A DNA stretch of 64,000 nt from Streptomyces cynarae (GCF_025642135.1 NZ_CP106793.1:1781001-1845000); one strand, 5' to 3'. Counted from the stretch's first letter, positions 25,524 through 36,644 are shown. The notes: generated by a model from the letters alone, not told the origin. Numbers and translations: made by a program.

Positions 25524-26710
25524 TCAGCCGCGCAGGAAGTCCTCGCGGGCGAGCACGCCTGTGTCGGCGTTGTCGGTGAAGACACCGTCGATGCCGGTCG
25601 CGAAGTAGGTCCTGAAGGCGCCGAAGACGTCGCCGTAGGCCGTCGGATCGGTGCCCTTCTGGAAGTTCGTGGGCAGGAAGGCGTTCTCGTCGCGCATCGT
25701 GTACGGGTGCAGGATCAGGCCCGCGGCGTGTGCGTCGGCGACCAGAGTGGAGGGCTCGGTGAGGTTGCCCTTCGCGTCCTTCGGGACGACCAGGTCGAGG
25801 GTGGGGCCGATGCCCTGGGCGTAGGAGGCGATCTCCTTCAGGCCCTTGGGGGTGATGAGGTCGGCGACCGTGCGCGGGTCGCCCGACTCGACGAAGTCGA
25901 AGGGGCGGGTGTTCGCGGCGGACAGGAGCACCACGAGCGGGTTGTCGACGAGCTTGTCCAGGCGCTGGATGCTGCTCGGCTCGAAGGACTGGATGACGAC
26001 CGGTGAGTTCTTCCGGTCCTTGCCGTGCTTGCGCAGGGCCTTGGAGAGCAACCGCTCCATGTCGAGACCCTGCTTGCGGAAGTAGGTGGGGTGCTTGGTC
26101 TCGGGGTAGATCCACACCTGCTTGCCGCGCTTGCGGGTCTGCTCGTCCTGCCATTTCAGGACCTCTTCGAAGGTGGGGATCTCCCAGCGGCCGTTGTAGA
26201 GGGTGTTGTGCTGGCGGGTGGCCGGGATGCGCTCGATCGCGCGCAGCGTCTTCAGCTCGGCGAGCGTGAAGTCCTCGGTGAACCAGCCGGTGGTGGAGAC
26301 ACCGTCCAGGACCTTGGTCTTCCTGCGGTCGGCGAACTCGGGGTGGTCGGCGACGTCGGTGGTCCCGCCGATCTCCGGCTCGTGCCGGCACACCAGGTGG
26401 CCGTCCTTGGTGGGCACCAGGTCACCGGCCTCCACAATGTCGGCGCCCAGGTCGAGTGCGAGATCGTATGAGCCGAACGTGTGCTCGGGACGGTAGCCGC
26501 TGGCTCCGCGGTGACCGATGATCGTCGGCACAGGCAGGCCCTTCAGCCCGCCGCCCGTGTGCCGCGCGTCCGCCCTCGCGACGCCGGGCAGTCCGAGGAC
26601 CGCTCCGCCGGCGCCGAGCACCGCGGCCCCGAGCAGCGCCCGCCGCCCGTCCCCTGCCCCTGCCCCTGCCCCTGCCCCTGCCCCTGCTCGTAAGACTCCT
26701 GCGCGCCCAT
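25524..26710 (-). CDS. glpQ: Secreted glycerophosphodiester phosphodiesterase, frame break near the N-terminus
   Basis: The enzyme hydrolyses glycerophosphodiesters to glycerol-3-phosphate. The core is intact: IIGHRGASGYRPEHTFGSYDLALDLGADIVEAGDLVPTKDGHLVCRHEP carries the His, Glu and Asp residues of the active site (the usual second Glu is in EAGD). A Tat-type signal (GDGRRALLGAAVLGAGGAVLG) precedes it. The ATG at 26710 with GAGAGGAACAC upstream encodes MGAQESYEQGQGQGQ and is one base out of frame with the Tat signal. The break falls beside six CAGGGG repeats, and one missing base would give 396 codons. A candidate PHO box lies upstream, fitting the phosphate control known for this family in Streptomyces. 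Confidence 0.85.
26651..26686. repeat. Hexanucleotide microsatellite (CCCCTG)6 inside GDPD start
   Basis: Six exact CCCCTG units (CAGGGG on the coding strand) encode the Gln-Gly repeat after MGAQESYE. The G4 tracts are prone to slippage, and the reading frame of the gene breaks at the edge of this repeat. Confidence 0.95.
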
Positions 26711-26930
26711 GTGTTCCTCTCGCCACACCTGTTCGAAGCGGGTCGATCGTAGGTGCGGACGGGTGACGGCCGGGAGACGTGTGCGGGAACGCGCGGCGCA
26801 CGGGGGCCGTCCTCCAGGGTGGATGACGACGGTGTTGTGAGGTACCCCGGATGACGACCCGTCAATCGTCCGTGCGGCGTTCGCCACACCCGTCCGGCGG
26901 ATGACGAACGTGCAACAAAACCACCATCGC

Positions 26931-26970
26931 AGGTAAACACTCGTCAATGACGCGTATCCACTCGGTGAAC
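26931..26970 (-). promoter_or_regulatory. Candidate PHO box upstream of GDPD
   Basis: On the minus strand GTTCACC (26964-26970) is followed at 11-bp steps by GGATACG, ATTGACG and TTTACCT (26931-26937). PhoP of Streptomyces binds 11-bp direct repeat units resembling GTTCACC, and glpQ1 of S. coelicolor is a known PhoP target. The first and last units match well; the inner two are degenerate. The site is about 220 bp from the GDPD start. Confidence 0.5.
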
Positions 26971-27053
26971 CCGGTGTGCGACACCCCGGTCGTCACGAGT
27001 ATCGTCCTCACCTGCACAGACTCATACCGCATCCCTTGACACCGGAGGGCCCG

Positions 27054-27725
27054 TTGTCCCGCTTCGTGCTCATCAAGGCAGTGCTCGGACCGATCATGCG
27101 CCTGATGTTCCGCCCACAGGTGGAGGGCGCGGAGCGCATCCCGGCCGACGGCCCGGTCATCATGGCCGGCAACCACCTGACGTTCATCGACTCGATCGTG
27201 CTGCCGCTGGTGACCAAGCGGCAGGTGTTCTTCATCGGCAAGGACGAGTACGTCACGGGCAAGGGCATCAAGGGCCGGCTGATGGCCTGGTTCTTCACGG
27301 GCGTCGGCATGATCCCTGTCGACCGGGACGGCGCGAGCGGCGGTGTGGCCGCGCTGATGACCGGGCGCCGCGTGCTGGAGGAGGGCAAGGTCTTCGGCAT
27401 CTACCCGGAGGGCACACGCTCGCCCGACGGGCGGCTGTACCGGGGCCGCACCGGTATCGCGCGGCTGACGCTGATGACCGGGGCGCCCGTGGTGCCGTTC
27501 GCGATGATCGGCACGGACAAGTTGCAGCCCGGCGGGCGGGGGATGCCCCGTCCGGGGCGGGTCACCGTGCGGTTCGGTGAGCCGATGGAGTTCTCCCGGT
27601 ACGAGGGGATGGACCGGGATCGCTATGTGCTGCGGGCCGTCACCGATTCCGTGATGACGGAGGTCATGCGGCTCTCGGGACAGGAGTACGTGGACATGTA
27701 CGCCACGAAGGCGAAGGCGGCGTAG
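27054..27725 (+). CDS. PlsC-type 1-acylglycerol-3-phosphate acyltransferase
   Basis: A 223-residue membrane-associated acyltransferase that should acylate lysophosphatidate in phospholipid synthesis. Acyltransferase block I is GNHLTFID (HxxxxD), block III YPEGTRSPDGRLYRG, and block IV GAPVVPFAMIG. It opens with a hydrophobic helix (LIKAVLGPIMRLMF). The start is a TTG at 27054 with GGAGG 5 nt upstream; no upstream ATG or GTG fits. Within the 343 bp between it and the divergent GDPD gene I see the PHO-box candidate and no ORF. Confidence 0.85.
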   Translation: MSRFVLIKAVLGPIMRLMFRPQVEGAERIPADGPVIMAGNHLTFIDSIVLPLVTKRQVFFIGKDEYVTGKGIKGRLMAWFFTGVGMIPVDRDGASGGVAALMTGRRVLEEGKVFGIYPEGTRSPDGRLYRGRTGIARLTLMTGAPVVPFAMIGTDKLQPGGRGMPRPGRVTVRFGEPMEFSRYEGMDRDRYVLRAVTDSVMTEVMRLSGQEYVDMYATKAKAA

Positions 27726-27751
27726 CCGCAAGGCGCACGGCCCGCAACGGC

Positions 27752-29314
27752 TTACGACGCACTCTCCAGCCGCTGGCCCCGGAGCAGGAACCACGCTGCC
27801 ACCGCCGTCGCGAGCAGGATCACCGCTCCGGCACCCGTCGCCCATCTGAGGCCCTCGACGAACGCCTCGCGGGCCGACGTCAGCAGTGCCTGGGCGGTGG
27901 TCGGCGGAAGGTTCGCCGCCGCTTCCACCGCGCCGCCCAGTGATGCGTGCGCCTCGGCCGGGGTGCCCGGTGGCGCCGGGAAGTCCCGGTAGGTCCCGGT
28001 CACGATCGAGCCGAGCAGGGCGATGCCGAGGGCAGCGCCGAGTTCGTACGCCGTCTCCGAGACCGCGGAGGCGGCGCCCGCCTGGTCCTTGGGCACGCCG
28101 GCGAGGATCACGTCGGCGGTGACGGTGAACGACAGGCCCGCGCCGACGCCCACGACCAGCAGCGCGGTCCCGATCAGCGAGTAGCCCGTGGTCCGGTCGA
28201 GCAGGGTCAGGGCGGCCAGCGCCAGGCCCACCGCGGCGAGGCCGCCCGAGACCACCGCCCGTACCGAGAAGCGCCGGGCCGCCGCGCCCGCGACCAGCCC
28301 CGCCGCCACCGCGCCGAGGGCGGCGGGCAGTTCGGCGAGACCGGCCTCGAAGGGGCGCCTGCCCTGGACGAGTTGCAGGTACTGGGAGAGGAAGAAGACC
28401 AGTCCGGACATGCCGAGCACGGTCAGCAGGTCCGCGAGCACCGCACCGCTGAAGCCCCGGCGCCGGAACAACCGCATGTCCAGCAGCGGGACCGGCAGCG
28501 TCAGTTGGCGGCGTACGAAGCCGAGGAGCGCGGCGGCACCGAGGAGTCCGGTGCCCACGGCCGGCCAGGTGAATCCGTGGGCGGCCGCCTCCTTCACGGC
28601 GTACACCGCGCCGATCATCCCGACGAGCGACAAGGCGACGCTCGGCAGGTCCCACGGGCCCGGGTCCGGGTCGTGGGACTCGGGCAGGGTCCTGACGCCG
28701 ACCAGAACCAGGACCGCCATCACCGGCAGGTTGATGAGGAAGACCGAGCCCCACCAGAAGTGCTCGAGCAGCAGACCGCCGACGATCGGGCCGACCGCCG
28801 TGCCCGCCGAGGCGGTGGCGCCCCAGATGCCGACGGCGAGGCTGCGCTCGCGCGGGTCGTGGAAGATGTTGCGGATCAGGGCGAGTGTGGCGGGCATCAG
28901 GGTCGCGCCTGCGACGCCGAGGAGCGCCCGGGCCAGGATCATGGTCTCCGGCGACTGGGCGTAGGCGTTCAGGACGGATATCGCGCCGAAGACCGTGGCG
29001 CCGCCGAGCAGGATGCGCTTGCGGCCGATGCGGTCGCCGAGGCTGCCCATGGAGACGAGCAGACCGGCGATGACGAAGGAGTAGACGTCGCCGATCCACA
29101 GGAGCTGGGTGCCGGAGGGCTTCAGGTCCTCGCTGATGTAGGGAGTCGCGAGGCCGAGGACGGTCGCGTCCACGGCCACCAGCAGCACGGCGAGCACGAG
29201 GACGCAGAGCGCGAGCCACCGGCCCGGGCGCTTCTCCGCCTGCGACTCCGTGTCCCCCAAGCTCTCGGCTTCGCTCGAGCAGGGGGCACCCCCATGCTGC
29301 AGGGTGCTGGTCAT
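27752..29314 (-). CDS. DHA2-family MFS drug/H+ antiporter with a palindromic repeat inside its start
   Basis: A 520-residue exporter with 14 predicted spans. Motif A is GSLGDRIGRKRILL after span 2, motif C-like GVAGATLMPATLALIR follows, and a DHA2-typical VDATVLGLATPYI lies in span 1. It probably exports a toxic compound or antibiotic. Residues 6-21 (QHGGAPCSSEAESLG) are encoded by a dispersed palindromic repeat, read in the antisense orientation relative to the copies in the AKR and pheT genes. The start overlaps the stop of the upstream tetR gene by 4 nt, so repressor and pump are co-expressed. Confidence 0.9.
   Translation of the reverse strand: MTSTLQHGGAPCSSEAESLGDTESQAEKRPGRWLALCVLVLAVLLVAVDATVLGLATPYISEDLKPSGTQLLWIGDVYSFVIAGLLVSMGSLGDRIGRKRILLGGATVFGAISVLNAYAQSPETMILARALLGVAGATLMPATLALIRNIFHDPRERSLAVGIWGATASAGTAVGPIVGGLLLEHFWWGSVFLINLPVMAVLVLVGVRTLPESHDPDPGPWDLPSVALSLVGMIGAVYAVKEAAAHGFTWPAVGTGLLGAAALLGFVRRQLTLPVPLLDMRLFRRRGFSGAVLADLLTVLGMSGLVFFLSQYLQLVQGRRPFEAGLAELPAALGAVAAGLVAGAAARRFSVRAVVSGGLAAVGLALAALTLLDRTTGYSLIGTALLVVGVGAGLSFTVTADVILAGVPKDQAGAASAVSETAYELGAALGIALLGSIVTGTYRDFPAPPGTPAEAHASLGGAVEAAANLPPTTAQALLTSAREAFVEGLRWATGAGAVILLATAVAAWFLLRGQRLESAS
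29253..29295. repeat. Dispersed palindromic element, copy 1 (in MFS gene)
   Basis: The core CCCCAAGCTCTCGGCTTCGC, followed by TCGAGCAGGGGG, forms a hairpin. It matches the copies at 30896 and 62611 and lies inside codons near the MFS start. Confidence 0.9.
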
Positions 29315-29862
29315 GGTTCCTCTCTCCGTAGGGCGCCGCCGAGCAACAGCTCGGCGATCATGATGGGGAAGTCCCTGGCGGCCACACGACCGTCCAGTAC
29401 GGCCCAGGCGCACGAGGCGATCAGTCCGTACAGCGCCTCGGTGAGCCAGGCCGGGGGGAGGTCGACGCGGAATTCGCCGCTGTGCCGACCGCGCAGGAAG
29501 ACCGCGGTGATCCGGGTGTCGATCCGCAACCAGCCCTCGTTCTGGCCCTCGCCCTCCCACAGCTGGTTCTCGCCGTAGAGGAAGGCGAGCAGCCCGGCCG
29601 CGGGCTGGATCTCGCGCACGAGCCTGCGTACGGCGTCGGTCGCCGAGCCCTCGTCCAGCCGGGCCGCGTCCAGCGCCGCCTCGCACTCCTCGATACCGAG
29701 CACCTCAAGGGCACGTACGAGCGCGTCACGCCCGGCGAAGTGGCGGTGCAGCGTGGCCCGGCTGATCCCGGCCGCCTTGGCGACCTCGTCCATGGTCGCG
29801 GTGGATTTGCGGGTCAGCAGGGCGGCTGCGCTGCGCAGCACGTGGTCACGGTCGACGGCCAT
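29311..29862 (-). CDS. TetR-family repressor of the MFS pump
   Basis: A 183-residue regulator. The N-terminal helix-turn-helix is ATMDEVAKAAGISRATLHRHFAGRDALVRAL, and a divergent ligand-binding domain follows. The ATG at 29862 gives the usual short lead-in; longer forms from 29889 would start inside the operator. Its stop overlaps the start of the MFS gene (ATGA), and a 20-bp palindrome lies just upstream. The repressor therefore probably autoregulates the tetR-MFS operon and is released by a substrate of the pump. Confidence 0.9.
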   Translation of the reverse strand: MAVDRDHVLRSAAALLTRKSTATMDEVAKAAGISRATLHRHFAGRDALVRALEVLGIEECEAALDAARLDEGSATDAVRRLVREIQPAAGLLAFLYGENQLWEGEGQNEGWLRIDTRITAVFLRGRHSGEFRVDLPPAWLTEALYGLIASCAWAVLDGRVAARDFPIMIAELLLGGALRREEP

Positions 29863-29880
29863 GAGACAACCATAAGCCAT

Positions 29881-29900
29881 GTGAGACATTGTTGTCTCAC
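29881..29900. promoter_or_regulatory. TetR operator palindrome
   Basis: GTGAGACATTGTTGTCTCAC has 8-bp perfect arms around a 4-bp centre. Further half-sites ATGAGACAAC (29861, over the start codon) and GTCTCAC (29914) flank it. It lies 19 bp upstream of the tetR start. Confidence 0.8.
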
Positions 29901-29941
29901 ACCAGGCATGTACGTCTCACCAAACCGGACTCGGCGTGATC

Positions 29942-30952
29942 TCAGTGCCAGGGCAACTGCCCGCGGCGCTCCCAGTACGCGCGCGGGTCCTCGACGAGCG
30001 TCTCGAGGCGGGCCAGCTGGTCCTCGTCGAGGTCGACGGCGGCGGCGTGCAGGTTCGAGGCGAGCTGGCCGGTGGTGGCCGCGCCGGAGAGGACTACGCC
30101 CACCCAGGGCCGGCGCAGGATCATGGCGAGGGCGACCGCGTCGCAGCCGAGGGACGTCTGAGCGGCCACGGCCTTCAAGGCGTCCGGCGCGTGCGGGTCC
30201 GCCAGCCGTCCGTTGGCCATGCCCTCCTTGACGATCACTGTGAGCCCGGCGTCGTGGGCCTCGGCGAGGGCGGGCCCGGCGGAGGTCTCCAGCAGGTTGT
30301 ACGTGGACTGGGCGGCACGGAAGAGGGGCTCGCCGCCGACCGTCACGGCGAGCGCGGCGCGGATCGCGTCGGCCTGCGCCGGGCCACTGGTGGAGAAACC
30401 GACGGTGAGCCCCTGCGCGGCGGCCTCGGCCAGTTGGGCGTGGAGTTCCTTGTCGGTCAGGGCCGGGCTGTCAGGAGTGACGGAGTGGATCTGGTAGAGG
30501 TCGAGCCGGTCGCCGAGCAGGGCGGCGGTCTCGGCGCGCTGCCGCTCGTAGGTGGCGACACTGTGGTCCTTGACCTCGTGCTGCTCCGCGTCGGTGGTCC
30601 ACTGCGCGGTGTAGGTGTAGCCCCATTTGCTGCCGACCACCACGTCGTCGATGCCGGGGCGGGCGGACAGCCACTCGGCGAGGAACTCCTCCGAGCGGCC
30701 GTAGGAGCGGGCCACGTCGAAGTAGCGGACGCCCTGCGCGTAGGCGGCGTCCAGGAGTTCGTGCGTGCGCTCGCGCAGGGCGTCGACGGTGCGGTGGGCG
30801 GGAAGGTCCCGGTCACGGCCGAGGTTGATGTAGCCCGGGCGGCCGACGGCGGCCAGTCCGAGTCCGATGTGCGGGGTGGCCGTGGTGGCGGCGTCCATTG
30901 GGGTCTGCCCTGCTCGAGCGAAGCCGAGAGCTTGGGGAAGGCTGAACGGCAT
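29942..30952 (-). CDS. Aldo/keto reductase with a repeat-encoded N-terminal extension
   Basis: A 336-residue AKR, an NADPH-dependent carbonyl reductase with a (beta/alpha)8 barrel. The Asp-Tyr-Lys-His tetrad is visible as FDVARSYG, SKWGY and YQIHSV. The true ribosome site AAGGAG is 6 nt before the ATG at 30952. Yet residues 5-18 (LPQALGFARAGQTP) come from the dispersed palindromic repeat, and the conserved protein begins only at MDAATTATPHIGLGLAAVGRP. The repeat thus sits between the start codon and the ancestral N-terminus without breaking the frame. The substrate is unknown. Confidence 0.88.
   Translation of the reverse strand: MPFSLPQALGFARAGQTPMDAATTATPHIGLGLAAVGRPGYINLGRDRDLPAHRTVDALRERTHELLDAAYAQGVRYFDVARSYGRSEEFLAEWLSARPGIDDVVVGSKWGYTYTAQWTTDAEQHEVKDHSVATYERQRAETAALLGDRLDLYQIHSVTPDSPALTDKELHAQLAEAAAQGLTVGFSTSGPAQADAIRAALAVTVGGEPLFRAAQSTYNLLETSAGPALAEAHDAGLTVIVKEGMANGRLADPHAPDALKAVAAQTSLGCDAVALAMILRRPWVGVVLSGAATTGQLASNLHAAAVDLDEDQLARLETLVEDPRAYWERRGQLPWH
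30896..30939. repeat. Dispersed palindromic element, copy 2 (in AKR gene)
   Basis: This copy contains CTGCTCGAGCGAAGCCGAGAG, closely matching copy 1 in reverse complement. It falls immediately after the AKR start codon and is translated in frame. Confidence 0.9.
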
Positions 30953-31013
30953 GGCGGGCTCCTTGCACTCTCGGCGGACCCGGTGACCCGCCCCAATCTA
31001 CCGGCGCTCCGAT

Positions 31014-31856
31014 TCAGCCCGTGCTGACGCAGCGTGGTTCGAAGGCCGGGTCGGCCGGACCCTTCCGGTTCAGGGCGTTGAGCACCCACTGCTCGACGAG
31101 CGGCGACTTGGGCGCCTGGTCGTGTTCGGTGGTGTCGAGCGGACAGCGGTCCTGGAGCAGCACGTTGGTGACGTACGAGGCCGGGCCGTCGAGGAAGGCG
31201 CTGGTGTACGGAACCACGACCTCGTCGTCACGGGTGGTGATCACCGTGTAGTCCGGACCGACCGGGGTCTCCGGGTCCGAGTTGAGCTTCGCCAGGAAGG
31301 CCGAGCCGGCGGTCTGGTCGACGCAGGAGGGACAGACGGTGGCGCCGGCCGCGAGGGCGAGCGGGTTGGTGGTCCCGTGGTTGGAGGGGACGATGCCGAC
31401 GAGGTCGTCGACCTTGGTCGCACCGTCGAGGAACTTGACGTAGTAGCGGGGCATCATGCCGCCCTGGCTGTGGCCGACGATGTCGACCTTCTTGGCGCCG
31501 GTCGCACCGAGCACGGCGTTCACGAAGTCCCGCAACTGGGCCGCCGAGTCCGGGATCGGGGCGGTCTCCATGTCGCCGTAGTCGAAGGAGAAGACGCAGT
31601 AACCGGCGTTCACCAGCGCGGGCGAGAGGGTCAGCCAGTTCTCGTACGAGGTCTTGAAGGTGCCGTTCACCAGGACCACCGGCTGCGGGTGGGCCGAGTC
31701 CGGCTTGCACGACCAGTCGTTGGCGCCCGGTGGCGCGATGTCGACGGTGTCCGCGCCTGCCGGGGCCGCGATACCGATGGTGCACAGCGCCGCGGTCGCG
31801 GCGACGGCGAGGAGCCGGGCTGTTCGCCGTCCACTTCGTCCACTTGGTCCGCGCAT
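31014..31856 (-). CDS. Secreted triacylglycerol lipase/esterase
   Basis: A 280-residue alpha/beta hydrolase. A Sec signal peptide (RRTARLLAVAATAALCTIGIAAPAGA) is cleaved near residue 35. The oxyanion region PVVLVNGTF and nucleophile elbow VGHSQGGMMPRYY are clear. The catalytic Asp is probably in TTRDDEVVVPY and the His in TTEHDQAPKS. Cys residues (CKPD, YC, CPSC, RC) suggest disulphides. It acts outside the cell on acyl esters. AAAGGGACATC precedes the ATG at 31856. It stands alone, upstream of the argH terminator on the same strand. Confidence 0.88.
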   Translation of the reverse strand: MRGPSGRSGRRTARLLAVAATAALCTIGIAAPAGADTVDIAPPGANDWSCKPDSAHPQPVVLVNGTFKTSYENWLTLSPALVNAGYCVFSFDYGDMETAPIPDSAAQLRDFVNAVLGATGAKKVDIVGHSQGGMMPRYYVKFLDGATKVDDLVGIVPSNHGTTNPLALAAGATVCPSCVDQTAGSAFLAKLNSDPETPVGPDYTVITTRDDEVVVPYTSAFLDGPASYVTNVLLQDRCPLDTTEHDQAPKSPLVEQWVLNALNRKGPADPAFEPRCVSTG

Positions 31857-32012
31857 GATGTCCCTTTCGTGCTCGGTGTGGGCCGACCGCTGTTCGGCAA
31901 TGCCGACCGCACCGGAATAGTTACCTCCGGGTAGACGGACGTCAAGAATCCGGACAGTGGCTGAAACCCATCCGTTACCCGGCCCGACCGGAGAGCGCGG
32001 CCGGACAGCACG

Positions 32013-32041
32013 AAGGGCCCGGACGCGATGTCCGGGCCCTT
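32013..32041 (-). terminator. argH terminator
   Basis: A 12-bp perfect stem (AAGGGCCCGGAC with its complement) closes a 5-nt GCGAT loop 16 bp after the argH stop. Confidence 0.88.
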
Positions 32042-32056
32042 CGGAGGGAGATCCTG

Positions 32057-34787
<2,731 letters not shown>

Positions 34788-34813
34788 GGGGTTCTCCTCA
34801 CACTGCGCTCACT

Positions 34814-34848
34814 GACATGCATGAGTATGCAGAACTATGCATGATTCG
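34814..34848 (-). promoter_or_regulatory. ARG boxes upstream of argG
   Basis: Two overlapping ATGCAT-centred palindromes (CATGCATGAGTATGCAG and CTATGCATGATTCG) lie in tandem about 20 bp apart. This is the arrangement bound by hexameric ArgR, so argGH is probably repressed by arginine through the argR gene at 45 kb. Confidence 0.8.
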
Positions 34849-35023
34849 TCAATGTGACGCGCTCGCGACCTGCTGTGCGACCGGCTCTTTGCGAAACCGT
34901 TGAACGGGAGCAATCGCTTTCCCGTATCTCTCGCCGAACGCAGGCGCCGCGTTTTCACGGCAGTCACACCGTGACCGCCGTGTCCGTCACAGCAGTCACC
35001 CCCGACCCGAGTGAGGCATCTTC

Positions 35024-35917
35024 ATGTCCAGGGCTCTTCCGAAGTACAACAAGCGCCGCGTGGCGATCATCGGCGGCGCCGCCGCCGTGGTGCTCTCCGG
35101 CGCGGTCATCGCCGGTTCCGCCCTCGCCGGGGAGACGTCCAAGAGCAACGGCGCCCGGACCCTGGCCGCGGGGCCCGGCACGATCACCTGCCAGGACGTG
35201 AAGTCACAGCTCCCCGCGATCCCCGCCTCCGCCCAGGCCGAGGTGGACCGCAACCTCCAGCTGCTCGACACCCAGATCGCCGAGGCCAACAAGCGCCTGG
35301 TGGACACCGTGGGCCAGGGCGGACCCAACTTCGTCAACAACGCGATCCTCGGTCCCCTCAAGGACAAGCGGGTGGCGACGATCAACCGCATCGCGACGGC
35401 GATCGGCCGCACCGCCGTCAAGCCGCAGGGACTGGACGCGCTGGCGCCGTGCGCGCTCAACGCCGGCGGGGCCGCGAGCGGCGGCGGCACGAACACCGCC
35501 GCCCCGGGCGCGATGGCGACCCAGCAGGCCGGCGGGAAGAACAACAACGGGAAGGCGGGCAACGGGAAGGCGGGCAACGGGAACGCCGGGAATGCCGGCA
35601 AGAACGGGAACGCCGCCGGCGCCGCGGGCACCATCTCCTGCCCCGACGTCAAGTCGAAGCTGCCCGCGATCCCCGCCTCCGCCCAGGCCGAGGTCGACCG
35701 CAACCTGACCCTGCTCGACACCCAGATCGCCGAGGCCGACAAGCGGCTCGCCTCCTCGGTGGGCCAGGGCGGACCCAACTTCGTCCAGAACGCGATCCTC
35801 GGCCCGCTGGCGGACAAGCGGAAGTCCACCATCGACCGCATCGCCATCGCGATCGGCCGGACGTCCGCCAAGCCGCAGGGCCTGGACTCCCTGGCCGCCT
35901 GCACGCTCACCAAGTGA
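35024..35917 (+). CDS. Secreted or anchored protein with two copies of an ~95-residue domain
   Basis: A 297-residue exported protein. A membrane/signal segment (RRVAIIGGAAAVVLSGAVIAGSALA) is followed by two homologous domains. Each starts with ITCQDVKS or ISCPDVKS and continues LPAIPASAQAEVDRNL, GQGGPNFV, NAILGPL and AIGRT, ending with a Cys near ALAPCAL or LAACTL. The paired Cys probably form one disulphide per domain. A Gly/Asn/Lys-rich linker (KAGNGKAGNGNAGN) joins them. I do not recognise the family; a surface or spore-envelope role is only a guess. GAGG lies 8 nt before the ATG. It is divergent from argG. Confidence 0.78.
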   Translation: MSRALPKYNKRRVAIIGGAAAVVLSGAVIAGSALAGETSKSNGARTLAAGPGTITCQDVKSQLPAIPASAQAEVDRNLQLLDTQIAEANKRLVDTVGQGGPNFVNNAILGPLKDKRVATINRIATAIGRTAVKPQGLDALAPCALNAGGAASGGGTNTAAPGAMATQQAGGKNNNGKAGNGKAGNGNAGNAGKNGNAAGAAGTISCPDVKSKLPAIPASAQAEVDRNLTLLDTQIAEADKRLASSVGQGGPNFVQNAILGPLADKRKSTIDRIAIAIGRTSAKPQGLDSLAACTLTK

Positions 35918-36016
35918 CGTGACAGGCGTCGTGGCCGCCCGCGCGCGCGGCCGGGGCGGCCACGAGCGACCGGACGCCGCCGTTGGAGGCGGGCCCGGGC
36001 CATTCCGACGAATTCC

Positions 36017-36054
36017 TTAGACAGTCGAACGATGCGCCCCGATACTCGTGGACA
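36017..36054 (+). promoter_or_regulatory. Promoter of a leaderless PNPOx-like gene
   Basis: TTAGAC (36017-36022) and GATACT (36041-36046) are separated by 18 bp, and the -10 ends 7 nt before the ATG at 36054. Transcription would begin at the start codon; no ribosome site is present. Confidence 0.55.
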
Positions 36055-36641
36055 TGGGAAAGACCTATGAGCGCATAGATGGCAGACTGCGCACGTTCAT
36101 CGAGGCACAACCCGTGTTCTTCACCGCGACCGCTCCCCTGTCGGCCGACGGCACGGTCAACCTCTCCCCCAAGGGCCTCAAGGGCTCGTTCGCCGTGCTC
36201 GACGAACGCACCGTGGCGTATCTGGACTTCGCCGGAAGCAACGCCGAGACGATCGCGCACCTGCGCGAGAACGGCCGGATCACCCTCATGTGGTGCGCCT
36301 TCCAGGGCCCGCCCAACATCGTGCGCGTGCACGGCCGCGGCGAGCCGGTCTTCCGCGACGACCCCCGCTTCGAGGAACTGCTCACGCGTTTCCCGGACAT
36401 CGATCCCACCCTGCACGGTCTGCGCGCCGTCATCGTCGTGACGGCCGAGCTCATCCGCGACACCTGTGGCTACGCGGTGCCCTTCATGGCCTATGAAGAG
36501 GACCGCGACCTGCACGCCAAGCGTTTCGCGCGCGAGGACGACGCCTCCCTCGATGAGTACTTCCGGAGGAAAGAACACGTCCGAACGAGTCTCGACGGCC
36601 TGCCGGGACTGCCGTTGCCCCTGCCTCCGTCTACGTTCTGA
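36054..36641 (+). CDS. Pyridoxamine 5'-phosphate oxidase-family flavoprotein
   Basis: A 195-residue protein of the PNPOx-like split-barrel fold, which binds FMN or a deazaflavin or haem. The N-terminal half (FFTATAPLSADGTVNLSPKG, VAYLDFAGSNAETIAHLRENGRITLMWCAFQGPPNIVRVHGRG) is typical of this fold. The C-terminal part is an added helix (YEEDRDLHAKRFAREDDASLDEYFRRKE). The reaction is unknown. A GTG two codons upstream is an alternative start, but the promoter spacing favours ATG at 36054. It is followed 3 bp later by the L,D-transpeptidase gene, so they are probably co-transcribed. Confidence 0.82.
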   Translation: MGKTYERIDGRLRTFIEAQPVFFTATAPLSADGTVNLSPKGLKGSFAVLDERTVAYLDFAGSNAETIAHLRENGRITLMWCAFQGPPNIVRVHGRGEPVFRDDPRFEELLTRFPDIDPTLHGLRAVIVVTAELIRDTCGYAVPFMAYEEDRDLHAKRFAREDDASLDEYFRRKEHVRTSLDGLPGLPLPLPPSTF

Positions 36642-36644
36642 GGC

